Positions 1-12,125 of a stretch of DNA of 64,000 nucleotides are shown here, one piece after another (the first letter of the stretch is position 1; the number at the start of each line of letters is the position of its first letter). The position numbers were made by a program, and so were the translations under genes. The stretch comes from Balanoglossus misakiensis (taxonomy: Eukaryota > Hemichordata), in assembly GCA_040954595.2 (NCBI GenBank), contig CM082590.2, forward strand, positions 7,316,001-7,380,000. The letters run 5' to 3'. Below the pieces are notes generated by a model, which was given only the letters and a program-made list of their open reading frames with translations, did no database searches and was not told the origin of the DNA.

Positions 1-1440
1 ATTTATAACAGAAAATGAAATACCGACATATATAAACAAATCATGCAAAATGCATTACATATGTATCAGACTATACATGTATATCATTATCTCGACATGC
101 ATAAATTCATAAAAATACAGATGGAAAAATAATGCCCCAAATTGTGAAGAGGTCGCGACCTTAACAATGCATCATCATGTCAGTTTCAGGGTCATTATGT
201 TGCCATGGGAACGTTTTCTGACTGTGTGTATTTCAACGGTTGTCGGGAACTCCAGCTGAGAAATGTATTCCAACCATCGGACTGTGTTATGTGTGTTGGA
301 CATACAGGAGATTCATCTTGTAATAAGATTGATAGAGCTCGTAAGGTCAAAAGGTCAACGAAGCCAAGACCTGCCGTGGAGATAAGAAAATTTAATACAG
401 CGTATTACAAGTGTGCAGCCATGTGTAATTACCATAACAACGTATTATTAGCATAGTGATCGTCCTCGGTGATAACGCTACTAGACGAGATTCGTAAACT
501 ATTCTTACAAACTGTGGATTCCTTTTTTTCGGCAGGTAGTTTTCGTAACTAGGCTTAAAGATGTACGCGCAGAACATAAACTGATAAACAGTGCATGTGT
601 CTTTTTCCCTTAGGATTACATTGATAATTGCAAGAAAACAAACTTCTACTATTGTCATTTTCATGAAATTTTTACACCTAGCTCAGTCCTGTAAATATAA
701 ATTCATTGGTCAAATAAAATGACCAATGTGGTTATACGCAAGTCTCGCGAGATCTCGCAATAAATTGTTATATATAATACGCAAGTCTAGCAAGATCTCG
801 CAATGAATGGGAAATCAACTATCGGTAACACCTTCTGAAACTAAAACCCATTGATGCAAGCTAACCCGCGGTCACAAACAGTGTAATATTCACCAGATTA
901 ACAGCTTTGTGAACTACTGACGCAAAGCAAAATCTGCCGTGGTTATAATTTCCCACAAGTGGAAATTGCTTCCAGCTCTCTCACCCCTCAATTCCCAATG
1001 CAATTGTCCAATCTTGCCATTCAAAACATCGGGGTCGAACCAAGTGAGTATAGGTAAAAAGGGGTTAAGCTTTCACTGTTTCCAATAGGACCAATTTTAA
1101 TAAATCTATCTGAAGTTTCCTAGCATATAATATTGAAATTGATTGCGCGTCTAGATTTTATGATATTGATTTTTGGGGTTTATTGGAATAACACCTTAAA
1201 GCTCCTAAACAAATTGGCGTTTAATTGCATCAAATATATGTATTCATATATCATAATTGTTCAACATCTCTTTGTATATCGTGTTATACAGGAATTATGA
1301 CGGAGGTCAGATTATTGATTAAGTAAAATAAATTCATTTAGATCTATTATAGATGTCGCGTGCATGCAACTTTTACTGTTTTCTGTATTACTGAATCAAG
1401 GAATAATCAAGGAATTTTGAACTTTTAAGTGAGCTTTTAA
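1..1440. other. AT-rich sequence, no gene seen
   Basis: No exon or known element could be supported. The only motif noted is an RFX X-box-like palindrome, GTTGCCATGGGAAC, at 199-212, and a short repeated phrase around the CGCAAGTCT motif at 738 and 779. Confidence 0.5.
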
Positions 1441-1631
1441 AGGGACAAAGTCTCTCTCTCGTTGCCCTTTTTCCATTAATTGCGTTTGATACAAGATACC
1501 GTTAATGTTATTCTACATGTGGATATATAGTGAATCAACGTTCGACCACACACAACTTTCATCCCGTTTGTAGGATATGAGAGTAAAAATCTCACCAAAA
1601 TGAATGAAAGGTAAACACTGATTATTCATTC
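1441..1631 (+). mobile_element. Foldback MITE family A, left half
   Basis: Begins AGGGACAAAGTCTCTCTC directly after TTAA (1437-1440) and follows the family left arm up to the hinge, where it stops. The right arm is absent. Confidence 0.85.
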
Positions 1632-2200
1632 ATGAAAATTTATCGTTAGCGAAAAGTTCTGTTTTACAGTATTTGATCAAATAATACACCTTACTGATCC
1701 CAGTGTAGAAAAAACACATTAACCCATGACAGAAAGAACCTAATATTTCTCCTTGACATATATATTCGCTTCGTCACTATCAAAAACTTAAATTTCCCGA
1801 CGGTACATTGTAATATATTGTTGCTAAGCGCAGCGGCTAAGAACACGATTCCCTTAAGGATTTTGTCTCACTGACTGATTAACTTCAGTGGCATTCGTGT
1901 TATGGTCGCGAAATTAAAATTGCGAATTGACATGATTAAGCGTCATCCTTAAGGTATTTGGATTGGGAAATATGCTGAGGTCGCGGAAAAGGAGAACGCT
2001 GTGTCTGGGTGGTGGTTCTTAAAGGGACAATAGCTGTAACTTTTTTGCTATGTTTTTCCACATTAACCCTAATGCTACTGTGTGTCAATGAGTGTCATAC
2101 CTGTTTAGAGTGTCAAGTCCCTGAAAATACGTATTTGCCATTTTTTCTTCTAAAACGTATTTTGACTGTCTTGACATGGCTCTCGTACGTACTTAGACAC

Positions 2201-2271
2201 ACTTGGCAGTCTGAGCCCCCCCCCCCCTCCCCCCTTACTTGGCAGTCTGAGCCCCCCCCCCCTCCCCCCTT
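2201..2271. repeat. Tandem 35-36-bp unit with poly-C
   Basis: Two copies of ACTTGGCAGTCTGAG followed by a C-rich run. Single degenerate ACTTGGCAG phrases recur at about 2346 and 2415. Confidence 0.8.
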
Positions 2272-2952
2272 AAAATTGTACCAAATCATACTGATTTGCA
2301 CTGTATTGGTGTGAGGGTCTTGTATAGGCCCTACGGAATAACACGCACTTGGCAGTCTAACAGGCCTGGGAGCCAGGATTCTAGGCACCCTGGAAATCAA
2401 ACCAGTTTCAACCGACTTGGCAGCGTTAGGGTTAATAAAAAAACATTTTATATACAGTATGTACAAAAAATGAGACGAACATTTTTGTATAGAATAAGTT
2501 GAACAGCTTGTAGTCTGGAGGAAATTTAATGAGTAAAAAAGACGTAAACCTCGACAATAACATCATGTTCGTAAACGTGCCTATTTAGACCAGAAGTCAC
2601 AATCTCGGTGGATTTTTTATCTCATGACGACTGATTTTCCTAAGGATTGTACATTTTTCCTGGGGAATACATGCTCCATGCTGATCCATCAGCGAGTGTT
2701 TCCCATTTGCTCCGTGTCGCCCGGCTAACATAACTCCGGGCTATACCGGAGTCAGTGAAACTGTACACGGAAAATAACGCTGGTTTAGGGGTGAATGGAA
2801 AAGGTTTCTCATACCTCTGCATGTTCAGCTAATTATCTGGCATGTCGTTGATCTTTGTGGGGAGGGGGGGGGGGAGTATAGCTTTCACCCCCGTTTCCTT
2901 CGACATGGATTCAACCGACCCTTTAAATTAGAATTGAGGATTAATTTAAATG

Positions 2953-3164
2953 GCTGTAGAACAGGAAATTTTCGCGACAGGAAATTTTCATGATATCAAA
3001 AGAGGTGAATATTTCGCAGCAATTAATTTTCATACGTCCTGAAAAACATTTGATTGTACACATCATTCTTTTGTGACTACTTTTGCGGGTTTTTTTTTTG
3101 GGGGGGGTGCTCTCGTGAAGTTGGTGATAATTAATTGTTCGCGAAAATTTCTTGTTTTACAGTG
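2953..3164. mobile_element. CGCG-rich MITE family B, diverged copy
   Basis: Starts near CTGTAGAACAGGAAATTTTCGCG and ends TTTTACAG. Interior follows family B but with many changes. Confidence 0.65.
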
Positions 3165-3619
3165 TATTGTATGGGTGTATCAAAAGACAGCATCTAGGTT
3201 ACAAACCTTCCCAGTCTGAGCATAGACCCTAGGGTCTATGGTCTGAGCAATGAATGTTTATTCACCTTTTGTACTGTCTGTGCATGCCCCGATTATCTCC
3301 GAATAATACGACCATTATCTCCAGAATAATGGCATTATAAACACCCACTGTTTGAAGACCGGTGACATTTTATAAACCCATTATTTGAAGAAGAATGACT
3401 TTCTCAAAGCGATTGTTTGAGCGGTGTGTTGTTTTTGTAAACATGTTCATCTCCTTCAGAAAACATTTAACAAGCAGTGGGCAAACAGGTAAGGCTGTTT
3501 TTACAGCGATCTAGAGGTCTGTATAGCTGTTGACAGCAACGTGTTTACACAGGTTGTTTGCGTAACTGCAGGGCAAGTGTGTCATGGCATTGTGAAGGCG
3601 AGTCTAGTGAGCTATATAT

Positions 3620-3850
3620 GCCTTTCTCACGTGCCGTCAACGCCGCCCCAGCGGCGGTGCTAGGGCGGCGTTAATTTGTAAGTGCCACGTGTGAAAAGGT
3701 GAGAGCGGCCCTGCGCCGCTCTTTTTTTGTGACGGTGTTGAGGGGTGGGACCTGGGTCGGGGCGCCGCACTAAACAGCGATTCAAATCACGTGTGAACAG
3801 AAACACCGCACTAAACGCCGATCTAAACACACTCTGCCGACGCGGTTTGA
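3620..3850. repeat. GC-rich inverted repeat with CACGTG motifs
   Basis: An island of high GC in AT-rich surroundings. Arms CCTTTCTCACGTGCC and the complement of GGCACGTGTG-type sequence frame a central AACGCCGCC / GGCGGCGTT hairpin (about 3640-3674). Followed by two copies of a phrase containing CCGCACTAAAC. Probably a transposon relic; no coding exon supported. Confidence 0.55.
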
Positions 3851-4871
3851 GGGGATACAAGTGGCAGTTTCTAATGAGCTTGCATGTAAAATTACCCCTC
3901 TGAAAAGAGCGATGTTTAGCACCTTGCTTAGTCAACGGTCAATTTGCCTTGTTGCTGATGGTCATCAGTAAAATGAGGAGCCCCACAACCTACAGGCAAA
4001 GCCTTGAGGTAGTCGGAACTTACTGCAGCTGGGGCTCTGCTGAAAAAATTGAGACGCCCAGTGGAAGTGGTAGTGAAACTTGTAGCAAAGTTCATGGTGA
4101 TAATTGCTAGGCAACTAGGTCTTGCCATTGTCTGGCTAAAAATACATCCCTGTGCGTGAATAAATTAAAAACGTCTTTTCCAAGGGACCAACTCAAAGCG
4201 TTCCCACATCCCGGTATGCTTTTACTACTAGCATGGAGTCATGCTACTAGTATATTACGCACTGGTTTCAAAGCTGTAAGACTCACAGGCGGTACCGTAG
4301 AAGCGCTTATACTTATAGGATGACTGTACAAAAACTGGAAAAGTGTGGATTTTCTCGGATCTTCCATTTATTTGATGTGGAACAACAAATGGGACAAGTG
4401 GCGAAATGTGTCCTTGATTTTCAATCGCACCATGAAGCCTATTTGAACCTAATTTGCATAAATGTCCGAAGGGGTCGTTCTGGCACTTTGACTCATTTTT
4501 ACCCCCATTGTTTCATCTTTTTGTAAAGAATAATTATTTTTTCCTGGTCGAACCGAAGGATAGATTACGGTATACGCTGTTTGGGTATAAGTCCAGAGCT
4601 ACATATACAGTAAACACATCACTGAATCCGCCATTGTGACCTTTAGCCACTCTGCTGTGGACGCATTGAGTGCGGTGACCCCGTCCCTTTTATACACATG
4701 TGAATGCAAAACTATTTGAGTCGCTGATAAGAAATGTTTACCAACTTTTATAATCCAAAAAAGGGCGCCCTAATCATTGCACGTGTGCAAGCGACTATAG
4801 TGTGGGAACTCTCCCTGAGGGCAGACTTCTAGGGTTGGTGCGAAGTCAGTTCGGTGTTTTCCTGCTATGTA
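3851..4871. other. No gene seen
   Basis: Short frames in both strands lack splice context and family similarity. Nothing further could be supported. Confidence 0.4.
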
Positions 4872-5183
4872 CAGTCGAACCTGTCTATAGTGGTCTGAGT
4901 CAAGGGACTTTCTTAAACTGGCCTTTATAGACAGGTGGCCTTTATATAGAGGTTAATTAACGCACATGTGAATTGCACAGGGACTGTAACAAAGTGGCCA
5001 CTACATACCGGTAGAGGTGGCCACGAACACTTTGCTACAGTTGCCAGTCAAGGGACTTTCTTAAACTGGCCTTTATATACAGGTGGCCTTTATATAGAGG
5101 TTAATTAATGCACTTGTAAATTGCACAGGGACTGTAACAAAGTGGCCACTATATAGAGGTGGCCACTAACAGGGGTTTTACTG
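4872..5183. mobile_element. MITE family C, two partly tandem units
   Basis: Starts TA|CAGTCGAACCTGTCTATAG and ends TTTTACTG|TA. The internal segment AGTCAAGGGACTTTCTTAAA through GTGGCCACTA is present twice, so it is a composite of one unit and most of a second. Confidence 0.8.
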
Positions 5184-5266
5184 TAGTTGGAAAGTTAAAC
5201 CCTTCCAGAGATAAAACTTTTCAGAGCATAGTTTATTGTACGACAAAATGACACTTGTCAGACCTA

Positions 5267-5403
5267 CAGTCAAACCTGTCTATAGTGGCCAGTCAAGAGA
5301 CTTTCCTTCACTGGCCTTTACAGACAGGTCAATTAATGCACATGTGAATTGCAGGGATAGTAACAAAGTTGCCACTATTAGAGGTGGCCACAGGTTTGAC
5401 TGT
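5267..5403. mobile_element. MITE family C, single copy
   Basis: Starts TA|CAGTCAAACCTGTCTATAG, ends CACAGGTTTGACTGTG. A shortened internal region relative to the copy at 57555. Confidence 0.8.
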
Positions 5404-8400
5404 GCGTACCATTGTCCATTTCCCTCCTTTTCCTCTCTGCCATGAATAAAGCATTTAACGAGGAAACTCTGACAGGAACATATATTATTCGCAACTTGCG
5501 GATTCGCGGTGACATATCGTCCACAGGTGTTAAATAATTCCTCGCGTTTTCCGTTCTCCTGTCAGACCTGTTTTTCGCTGTGGGTTTTTCAGCGCTTACA
5601 CGCGCAATTTACGTACGACTTATTTGCGAAGATGAACTCTCCATGGCCGTTTATTCATTTATCATGAGTACAGCTGGCAATACCGGGTTCATTTTGCGTT
5701 TGTGCAATACATTACACTGCTGGACGCAAGTTTTCATTATTAACAACTGCCACTTAGGGGGTCCCTCAGCCATAAAACAAGTACAGGTATAATCAGATAT
5801 ATATATATATATCGTGACGTGACTTAAATCTTCAGTTCCCTCCAACTTTGGGTGATTTTCTCAGTATTTTTGTTTGCGGCATCAACTGTGGTTTCTTGTT
5901 TTATTCTGAAAAACACAAAAAATGCTCAGTATTAAACTGGTTTTTCTACACAGCTCTTTTGTAGTACACATAATCAGCATGATAGTAATCAGAGAAGAAT
6001 TAGGACTTGTAATTTCTCGCAGATGATGAGTTTTAATCTTGTGAGCTATTTTGACGTTTTCATGTAAATGGTTATTAACACTTTACCAGTCATTTATACT
6101 CCATGTTTAATAATCATGTTGGTATGATTGTATTTCCTTCAAAAATGTTTATCCCAAAACAAAAGGTTGGACCTGTTCGACTGGCATCATATACTAATTT
6201 AAAGCTCCTTGTAGTCTTAGGGTGCCTTGAATGTATCCCCAACTTGGCACAAATTGATGTGTGCATGTAATCTTGTATAAGTTTGAATTCAGCATAAAGT
6301 TTTCATCTAAATGACGAGGGAAAGAAACCCTAACCTATGTATACCGCTGATGAAATCAAAATTAATGAAATGCATCCTTTGCAATGAAATTTTCTCATCA
6401 GTCGATTGCAGTTCTCTCCATCAGTATTAATGAGTCTGTGAGAGATGTTTTTCGAACGCAGGTGACGACCGTGTCCCTTGTTGTCATGGAAACAGTATTG
6501 ATGCTCGTTTGTTTCGATCAGTGGTCTACTCCACGTGTGAAGTGTTTTCGCATGTTGACGTTGGCATGCGTGACTTAAACTCGGAAGAAATTCTAAAAGG
6601 CTGTTTTGTCTCGTATTTGTAACACTTAAAAACAGTATAAATTTTGGCCGCCTTGTGGGACAATGTGCACCTAAATAAAACAATTGACAGATGGACACAT
6701 ACAGTAACTCTGATTTGAAGCTTCAAGAGCTGCCACTTTTTGCATTATTTTCATGATTATATTTTCCAACTTAAATTGATCCATCTAAATAAGCTTACTG
6801 ATAGGTATACATGAACACCTTATCGATGCCCGATTGTGACTGCACGTTGTGATTTGAACACGCTATCTCATAAGTCCTGTGGTATATAAATTTTCACACT
6901 TTTTAGCAAATTGTCGCAAACTGCAATTTTTGTCTCGTGTAGTTAGCAGGTAATGTCGTATAATCTATACTTATCAGGTTTTGAGGTTTTCCGTTTGAGT
7001 GAAATATCGCAGACTACGGTGGTCGGTAAGCATTCCTTGATTAAATTTCAATCACCAAGCCCCATTCTTTGTACCACACCTTTGAATTTATGTCCGACTG
7101 AAATCGCCGCAAATTTGGCAGAAAATGACTCGTTATCACTCGCTTCATTACGTCTGGAACTCTCGCTTTCAGACGGTTAGATTCAAATTGGGCTTCGCAA
7201 TTCGATTGTGAATAATTGTGCGGTCTGTGTGGCTATTTACTGTCCATTCGGTTTGCCATTTTGGGTCGAAAAATCTAGAGATATTACGAATTGATCATTT
7301 TTCGAATTTCAAGCGTTCCATGCCTTTTAGTTTGCCTAATTGACGTAATTCCACACTTCCAAAATTTATTATCGCTCAAATTTTCAATAAATGAACACAC
7401 TTTGTCGGTTATGTTGGTAAAATGTTGCATCACTACATCAACTAGCTCAATTCAACAGAGGCTAAAATTGAGAAGTTATTCCCTTGCAATATGACTTTTA
7501 AACTTTTGCCGGTTTTAGAATTCCACCATGGATATGACACCTCAGTTTTGATTGGCAGAGGTATAATTTGTTGCCAACGTTCAAGTCGTCAGAAATTCCA
7601 AACGACACGAATTAACCAGTATTCCGACTTTGATTGCACAGCGAGGGTGATTGACCCAAACGTGACTTCTGCGAAATTTGGCAAATTATCACCGGAAAGG
7701 CTCGGAAAAATACAAGCGCTAGGTCGTCGCTGTCTAATCAGGTCTCAGGAACTGAAACTAAAAAGGTCAGATTTGAGTGAGAAATTTTATTCGATCACAA
7801 TAATTGCTGAGTGTTGCTTGTAACAAATTATTACAAATTAATAATTTGCAAAACTAATGCTTTGAACTATTGACATTGCTTCTGTGAATAAAATGAAATT
7901 TTGTCCACTGAAAGACTTCTGTATTTTTTACGTTTCAGTGTGAAATGCATAGACTACAATGTTTCGATGATTAAAATATTGAAACTTTTTCTCAGATTCC
8001 TTTAATAATGATTTCAGTTGATTATCCCTTGGATACTTAATCATGTCAAATTAGAACAACTTTTTAGTCCCCATATTCATTCTTTTCAGTCGGAAAATGC
8101 CTTCCTTTATCAAAATACAATTACTCACCCTGCATTAAAGTTTTATCCGTGTAAAAGAATTGAATTTATTATCTCATTTACAATGGATTATCTTGTCTGC
8201 TTTCACTCAGAACATCACTTTTTTGTTTTAAGCGTAAAATTAAGAATTAATATTCCTAAGCTTTTCAGGAACTACAGTTATTAATTTCAGAGGGATTTCA
8301 TCAAGAAGAAGCATTAGTGGAATTTTTGTCTGAGAGCTTGGATTATAAAACCAATCATATGTTGAAATTAATGTGATATTTTATTTTCATTGTCCGACAA

Positions 8401-8493
8401 GTTATGGTATTTCCAGGATAAGATCTCTAATTCAAAGACAGTGTCGTGTTGGTCGTGTAAAATATTAGTTAATTAAAAAAAGCTATTAGGTTG
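5404..8493. other. AT-rich stretch, no gene supported
   Basis: Contains a (TA)n run near 5800 and an interspersed repeat at 6726-6867. Short frames at 6953-7180 and 7491-7823 have no family similarity, no splice frame and ordinary noise composition. Confidence 0.5.
6726..6867 (+). repeat. Interspersed repeat family H
   Basis: Runs from CTGCCACTTTTTGCATTATT to GAACACGCTAT and is shared with 49166-49460 (same strand) and 23920-24180 (opposite strand). No terminal repeats or tRNA-like boxes were found, so its class is open. Confidence 0.75.
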
Positions 8494-8790
8494 ATATGTG
8501 TTGTGGTTTTCCGGGAAAAGTGGCCCAGTTTAGTCAAGGAAGCAGTGTGGCCATAGTAAATAATTAGGAAAACTCACATTGGATTATTACATGTGGTGTT
8601 TTTTTCCGGGAAAACAGGACCTAGTTTTAATCAAGAACAGAGGTGTGTGGCCATGTAAATAATTATAAAAACCCATATTTGCTTGTTACATGTGGTGTTT
8701 TTTCCGGGAAAAGTGGCCCTGTTTAGTCAAGGACAGGGGTGACTTCAGTTGTGTCAATTAATAATTAGCAAAACCCATATTGGATTGGTG
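8494..8790. repeat. Minisatellite, three ~100-bp units
   Basis: Three degenerate copies of a unit containing TTTTCCGGGAAAA, AGTGGCC, TAGTCAAGGA and TAATTA...AAAACCCATATT. TTTTCCGGGAAAA is itself a near-palindrome of STAT-site type (TTCCNGGAA). Confidence 0.8.
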
Positions 8791-8963
8791 GCAGTCCTAA
8801 CAATGGTGATCTATCTATCCATCTCACTCATCCATAAAGTCACTCCATTTTCCCCGGGAATGGCCAAAGCACCCAACGGATAAATGACTTGGATATGAGC
8901 TGATTTATTTGACTGTATTACCGAATTCCGGGTGATAAATGGCTGATCAGATCCATGATTGAT

Positions 8964-9214
8964 GTGCGCTATGGGGATCACTGTATCCCATCTATAGTCC
9001 TTATTGTGTGCTTCTGGCCACATGAATAAAAAACCTTGTTTCTATCAACTCGGCAGTTTTAAAAAGTCTGTGCATCGACATGGGTGTTTCCACGGTAGCT
9101 AGATTAGTGTGCTATTTTCATGAGGTCTTGGCGTGCTGTGGAGATCACTATTTCCCATCTATAGTCCTCATTGTGTGCTTCTGGCCACACAGATTTAAAA
9201 CCTTGTTTCTATCT
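8964..9214. repeat. Duplicated ~85-bp segment
   Basis: Copies at about 8964-9045 and 9131-9214 share CCCATCTATAGTCCT, ATTGTGTGCTTCTGGCCACA and AAACCTTGTTTCTATC with about 85 bases of other sequence between them. Confidence 0.8.
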
Positions 9215-9621
9215 TACTGTCTCATTCTTCAGTTACCGTATGTGATATCTTTGAAACCGTTGATTTGCCGAAACGTAATTTATCGTACCTGTTATGGGCC
9301 TTTTTAATGTGATGAATGTTCTTATCTATTCATATCCGCTTACACAACAAAACAGATTCCTTTTTGTAATGGGCTATTTGGGAAGCTTCCCATCCGGTTG
9401 CCTAGTTGAAAGGTCCTCAGTCATTTACAATTTACACCTGTCTCGGTAAATTAATATTAAAGAGCGTTGAAGATGGACCTAAATGTTTCCTTAAACTCAG
9501 ATACATTGTTTTGTCGGTTAATTCAATTGACTTAAATGGTGCGGACTACTATAAATGCAACACTGGGTACGGCTGGAATTTTTTAACAGCAGCTCCATTA
9601 ACCCTGTGAACGTGTTTGTCG

Positions 9622-9810
9622 TCAAAATGTGGTGCAACATTTTTGTCATTTCCACTTAATTTTTCTCTATTTTTCGCTTAATTCTAGACCAATTGGACAT
9701 AAATTTCAATTTTCTGCAGGTCTTGATCAAAATTTCAAAAAAAATGGGAAATTTTTTAGATTATTTTGAAAAAATGACAACAATTTGACTATAAATTTTG
9801 ATATCGAACA
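9622..9810 (-). mobile_element. MITE family F copy
   Basis: Reverse-complement match to the copies at 13535, 36265 and 41161: TTGCAACAT, AATTCTAGAC and CTGCAGGTCTTGATCAAAAT occur in the same order. Confidence 0.7.
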
Positions 9811-10197
9811 CAAATCCAAGTGGTTCTGCTTGCATGACCACAATGTGTCATACACGTATGCCTCATCATAATTCTGTATTTTTGAAAAGATATACATGAC
9901 AGGTTGGCAAAGGCATTACACCAAACTGCGTGAACTCATAACTAAAAGAGATAACCAATCTGTTCTCTCGTTAAAGCAGTCAACAAAGTCTCACCAAACC
10001 ATATGTCATGAGAAAGTCCTCTCCCAGCAAATCATTGTATACATAAATCAGATTTTGAAATCTCATACACCATGCTATCATAATTATCTCCTGCATTTCG
10101 TGCTTCAGGATCCATGACAAGCATTTCATTCGCAGTCTGATCACATCATCTGGTGGATTGCGTTCTGGTAGAAATCAGTGCAGTATTAAATCTACAT

Positions 10198-10513
10198 TAT
10201 ATTATACCAGTATATTGATGGTGTAAATCACGCTATTTGATTGGTCGAGACACGACACGTGACCGTGATATATTAGCCATATACCACAGTCATATATCAT
10301 AGTCAAAGAATATGCCTTTTTTAAATGTTTTATGCAAAGTTTCAATATACTGGCATAATATAATAGCAATAAAACACCCCCAGCCATGGTATACCACTCG
10401 ATTTTGACCAGTTCAACTCCATATACGCACTCGCTATCGCTCGTGCGTATATGTCGTGAACTGGTCAAAATCTCGTGGTATACCATGGCTGGGGGTGTTT
10501 TATTGCTTAAATA
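10198..10513 (+). mobile_element. Hairpin repeat family D, copy 1
   Basis: 316 bp almost identical to 61681-61996. The second half (10365-10507) is a long hairpin with arms of about 65 nt, running from AATAAAACACCCCCAGCCAT to its complement, with a loop around TCGCTATCGCTC. A 111-codon minus-strand frame inside it is a by-product of the repeat. Confidence 0.9.
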
Positions 10514-11495
10514 ATTTACAAGCTTATTACTTGTCATCTAGAGACATAAGAGGAATCAAGTTGTGTTATTGAAATAGGATATCGAGAAATAATTGCGATG
10601 AATATTCATATGTCATATCTGATGTCGGATAAAGTTGTTCAAAAAAATTACCAGATAATTTCAAGCAGGAAATCATTACCTTATTTGCATTGAACTTTTG
10701 ACCATCTGGTGATTAGCCAATCAAAGGCAATGATACAACTCGCAGAGTACCGCTACTTATTCGTGATTGATTCATCATAGTTTCTGAAAAATCAGCATTA
10801 AATAACTGAAGTTTGGTGTAGAGATGTTACATGGTATATGTGCCTGTAATTTTTATGTGGCTTTAATAATAGGAATTTTACGGTAGACATTTCCACCAAG
10901 TTGTAACAACGTCAACAGGAAATGGAAGATTGGCTACTCCATCAACTTGGTCACCACGGCAACAGAGAACCAGGTGCTTCCAAGACTGCATCTGTCTGCA
11001 TTTGTCGCCCTGGCAACAGGGGATTTTTCTCATAAGCTCACCGACAGACACTGTCAATCTTGCTTGGTCGTACTTTGGAATGGAAGCTTGGCTGCAGATT
11101 GGTTTGTGTGAAAAGAATGAGAAAGTGTCGTACGTACGACAAACGCCATTTTTATTCGTAAAATTGAGAGAAGGTTACAGCTACTAGTATTGTTGCACCG
11201 AAGGTCTAATCGAGTGCTACAAATCCTATTCATTATAATCCGTAAGAAGGTCGAGTCGTGGCAACATTCCTTGATTTAAGTTCTGTGTAGCCTGGAAATT
11301 GTGTTTGTACCACCCTTTCTCCGCACTGTATGAGGAATACACGAGTTATATTCAATGGTTTTTCCGATTCCTTTTGAACGGGCAAAATGGCCGCTCAAAG
11401 AAGTAATCAGCGATCGCTAGGTTCCATTCTATTTCGTTTTAAGATGTAAGGTGTACCTTGTAATTCTGCCTGACTGATGGATATCCAATAGGATT

Positions 11496-11588
11496 TTAAC
11501 CCTTTCACCACCATGGTTTAGTCCAAGCCCATTATTTTCTATGGTAAGGGTGGACCTCTAAAGAGGAGACTGGGGGTGAAAGGGTTAA
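11496..11588 (+). mobile_element. 90-bp MITE family E
   Basis: Bounded by TTAACCCTTTCACC and GGGTGAAAGGGTTAA. Interior carries CCATGGTTTAGTCC and AGAGGTCCA-type sequence shared by all copies. Confidence 0.85.
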
Positions 11589-11934
11589 AAGAAAATGATA
11601 AAAATTTGACACAAAGTTTGAAGTTATCTCAGTCTGTTGAGCTTTAAGCATTACCGGTAAAAGCCAGTTTAAAGGTGAAGTCGGTTTTGTCTGAGAGACC
11701 ACCACTGCAGGGAGCCTTGAGACGTTTAAATAACAACATCAACAACAATGTGTTGGGTAACGCCATCAGTATACCATCGGCTACTGTGCAGTTCCCTCAA
11801 GGCTAAAGTTGTCACTACGGAAAAACAGAAATATTCTCAAATTCTCCCCACCTTAAATAGGTTTTTACTAACTAGGTGGGTCATAAAAATTCAAGATGGT
11901 GGATTTCTGCCAACTGTAGTTCCAAAACGAAAAT

Positions 11935-12125
11935 GATGAAATATTTGAAAATTATCTAAAAAAATTATTTAAATTTCCCAATTGTCTAAATATTTTATGA
12001 CTAAAATTTCCCAATTGTCTAAAAATGTTATCATTTGCCTATGTGAGCTTCAAGAAAATTTTATGACTAAACTTTTCCCTATTGTCTAAAAATGTTATGA
12101 CTTGGCTGTGTGAGCTTCATGAAGG
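11935..12125. repeat. Degenerate tandem repeat
   Basis: Three to four copies of TTTCCCAATTGTCTAAAAAT with TTATGACTAAA spacers; TGTGAGCTTCA occurs twice. Confidence 0.75.

Noticed and set aside
7491-7823. 110-codon plus-strand frame
   Set aside because: Unrecognised, isolated, and no splice or promoter context.
10202-10537. 111-codon minus-strand frame also seen as 114 codons at 61685-62029
   Set aside because: The near-identical proteins come from the 316-bp hairpin repeat; they read straight through both hairpin arms.
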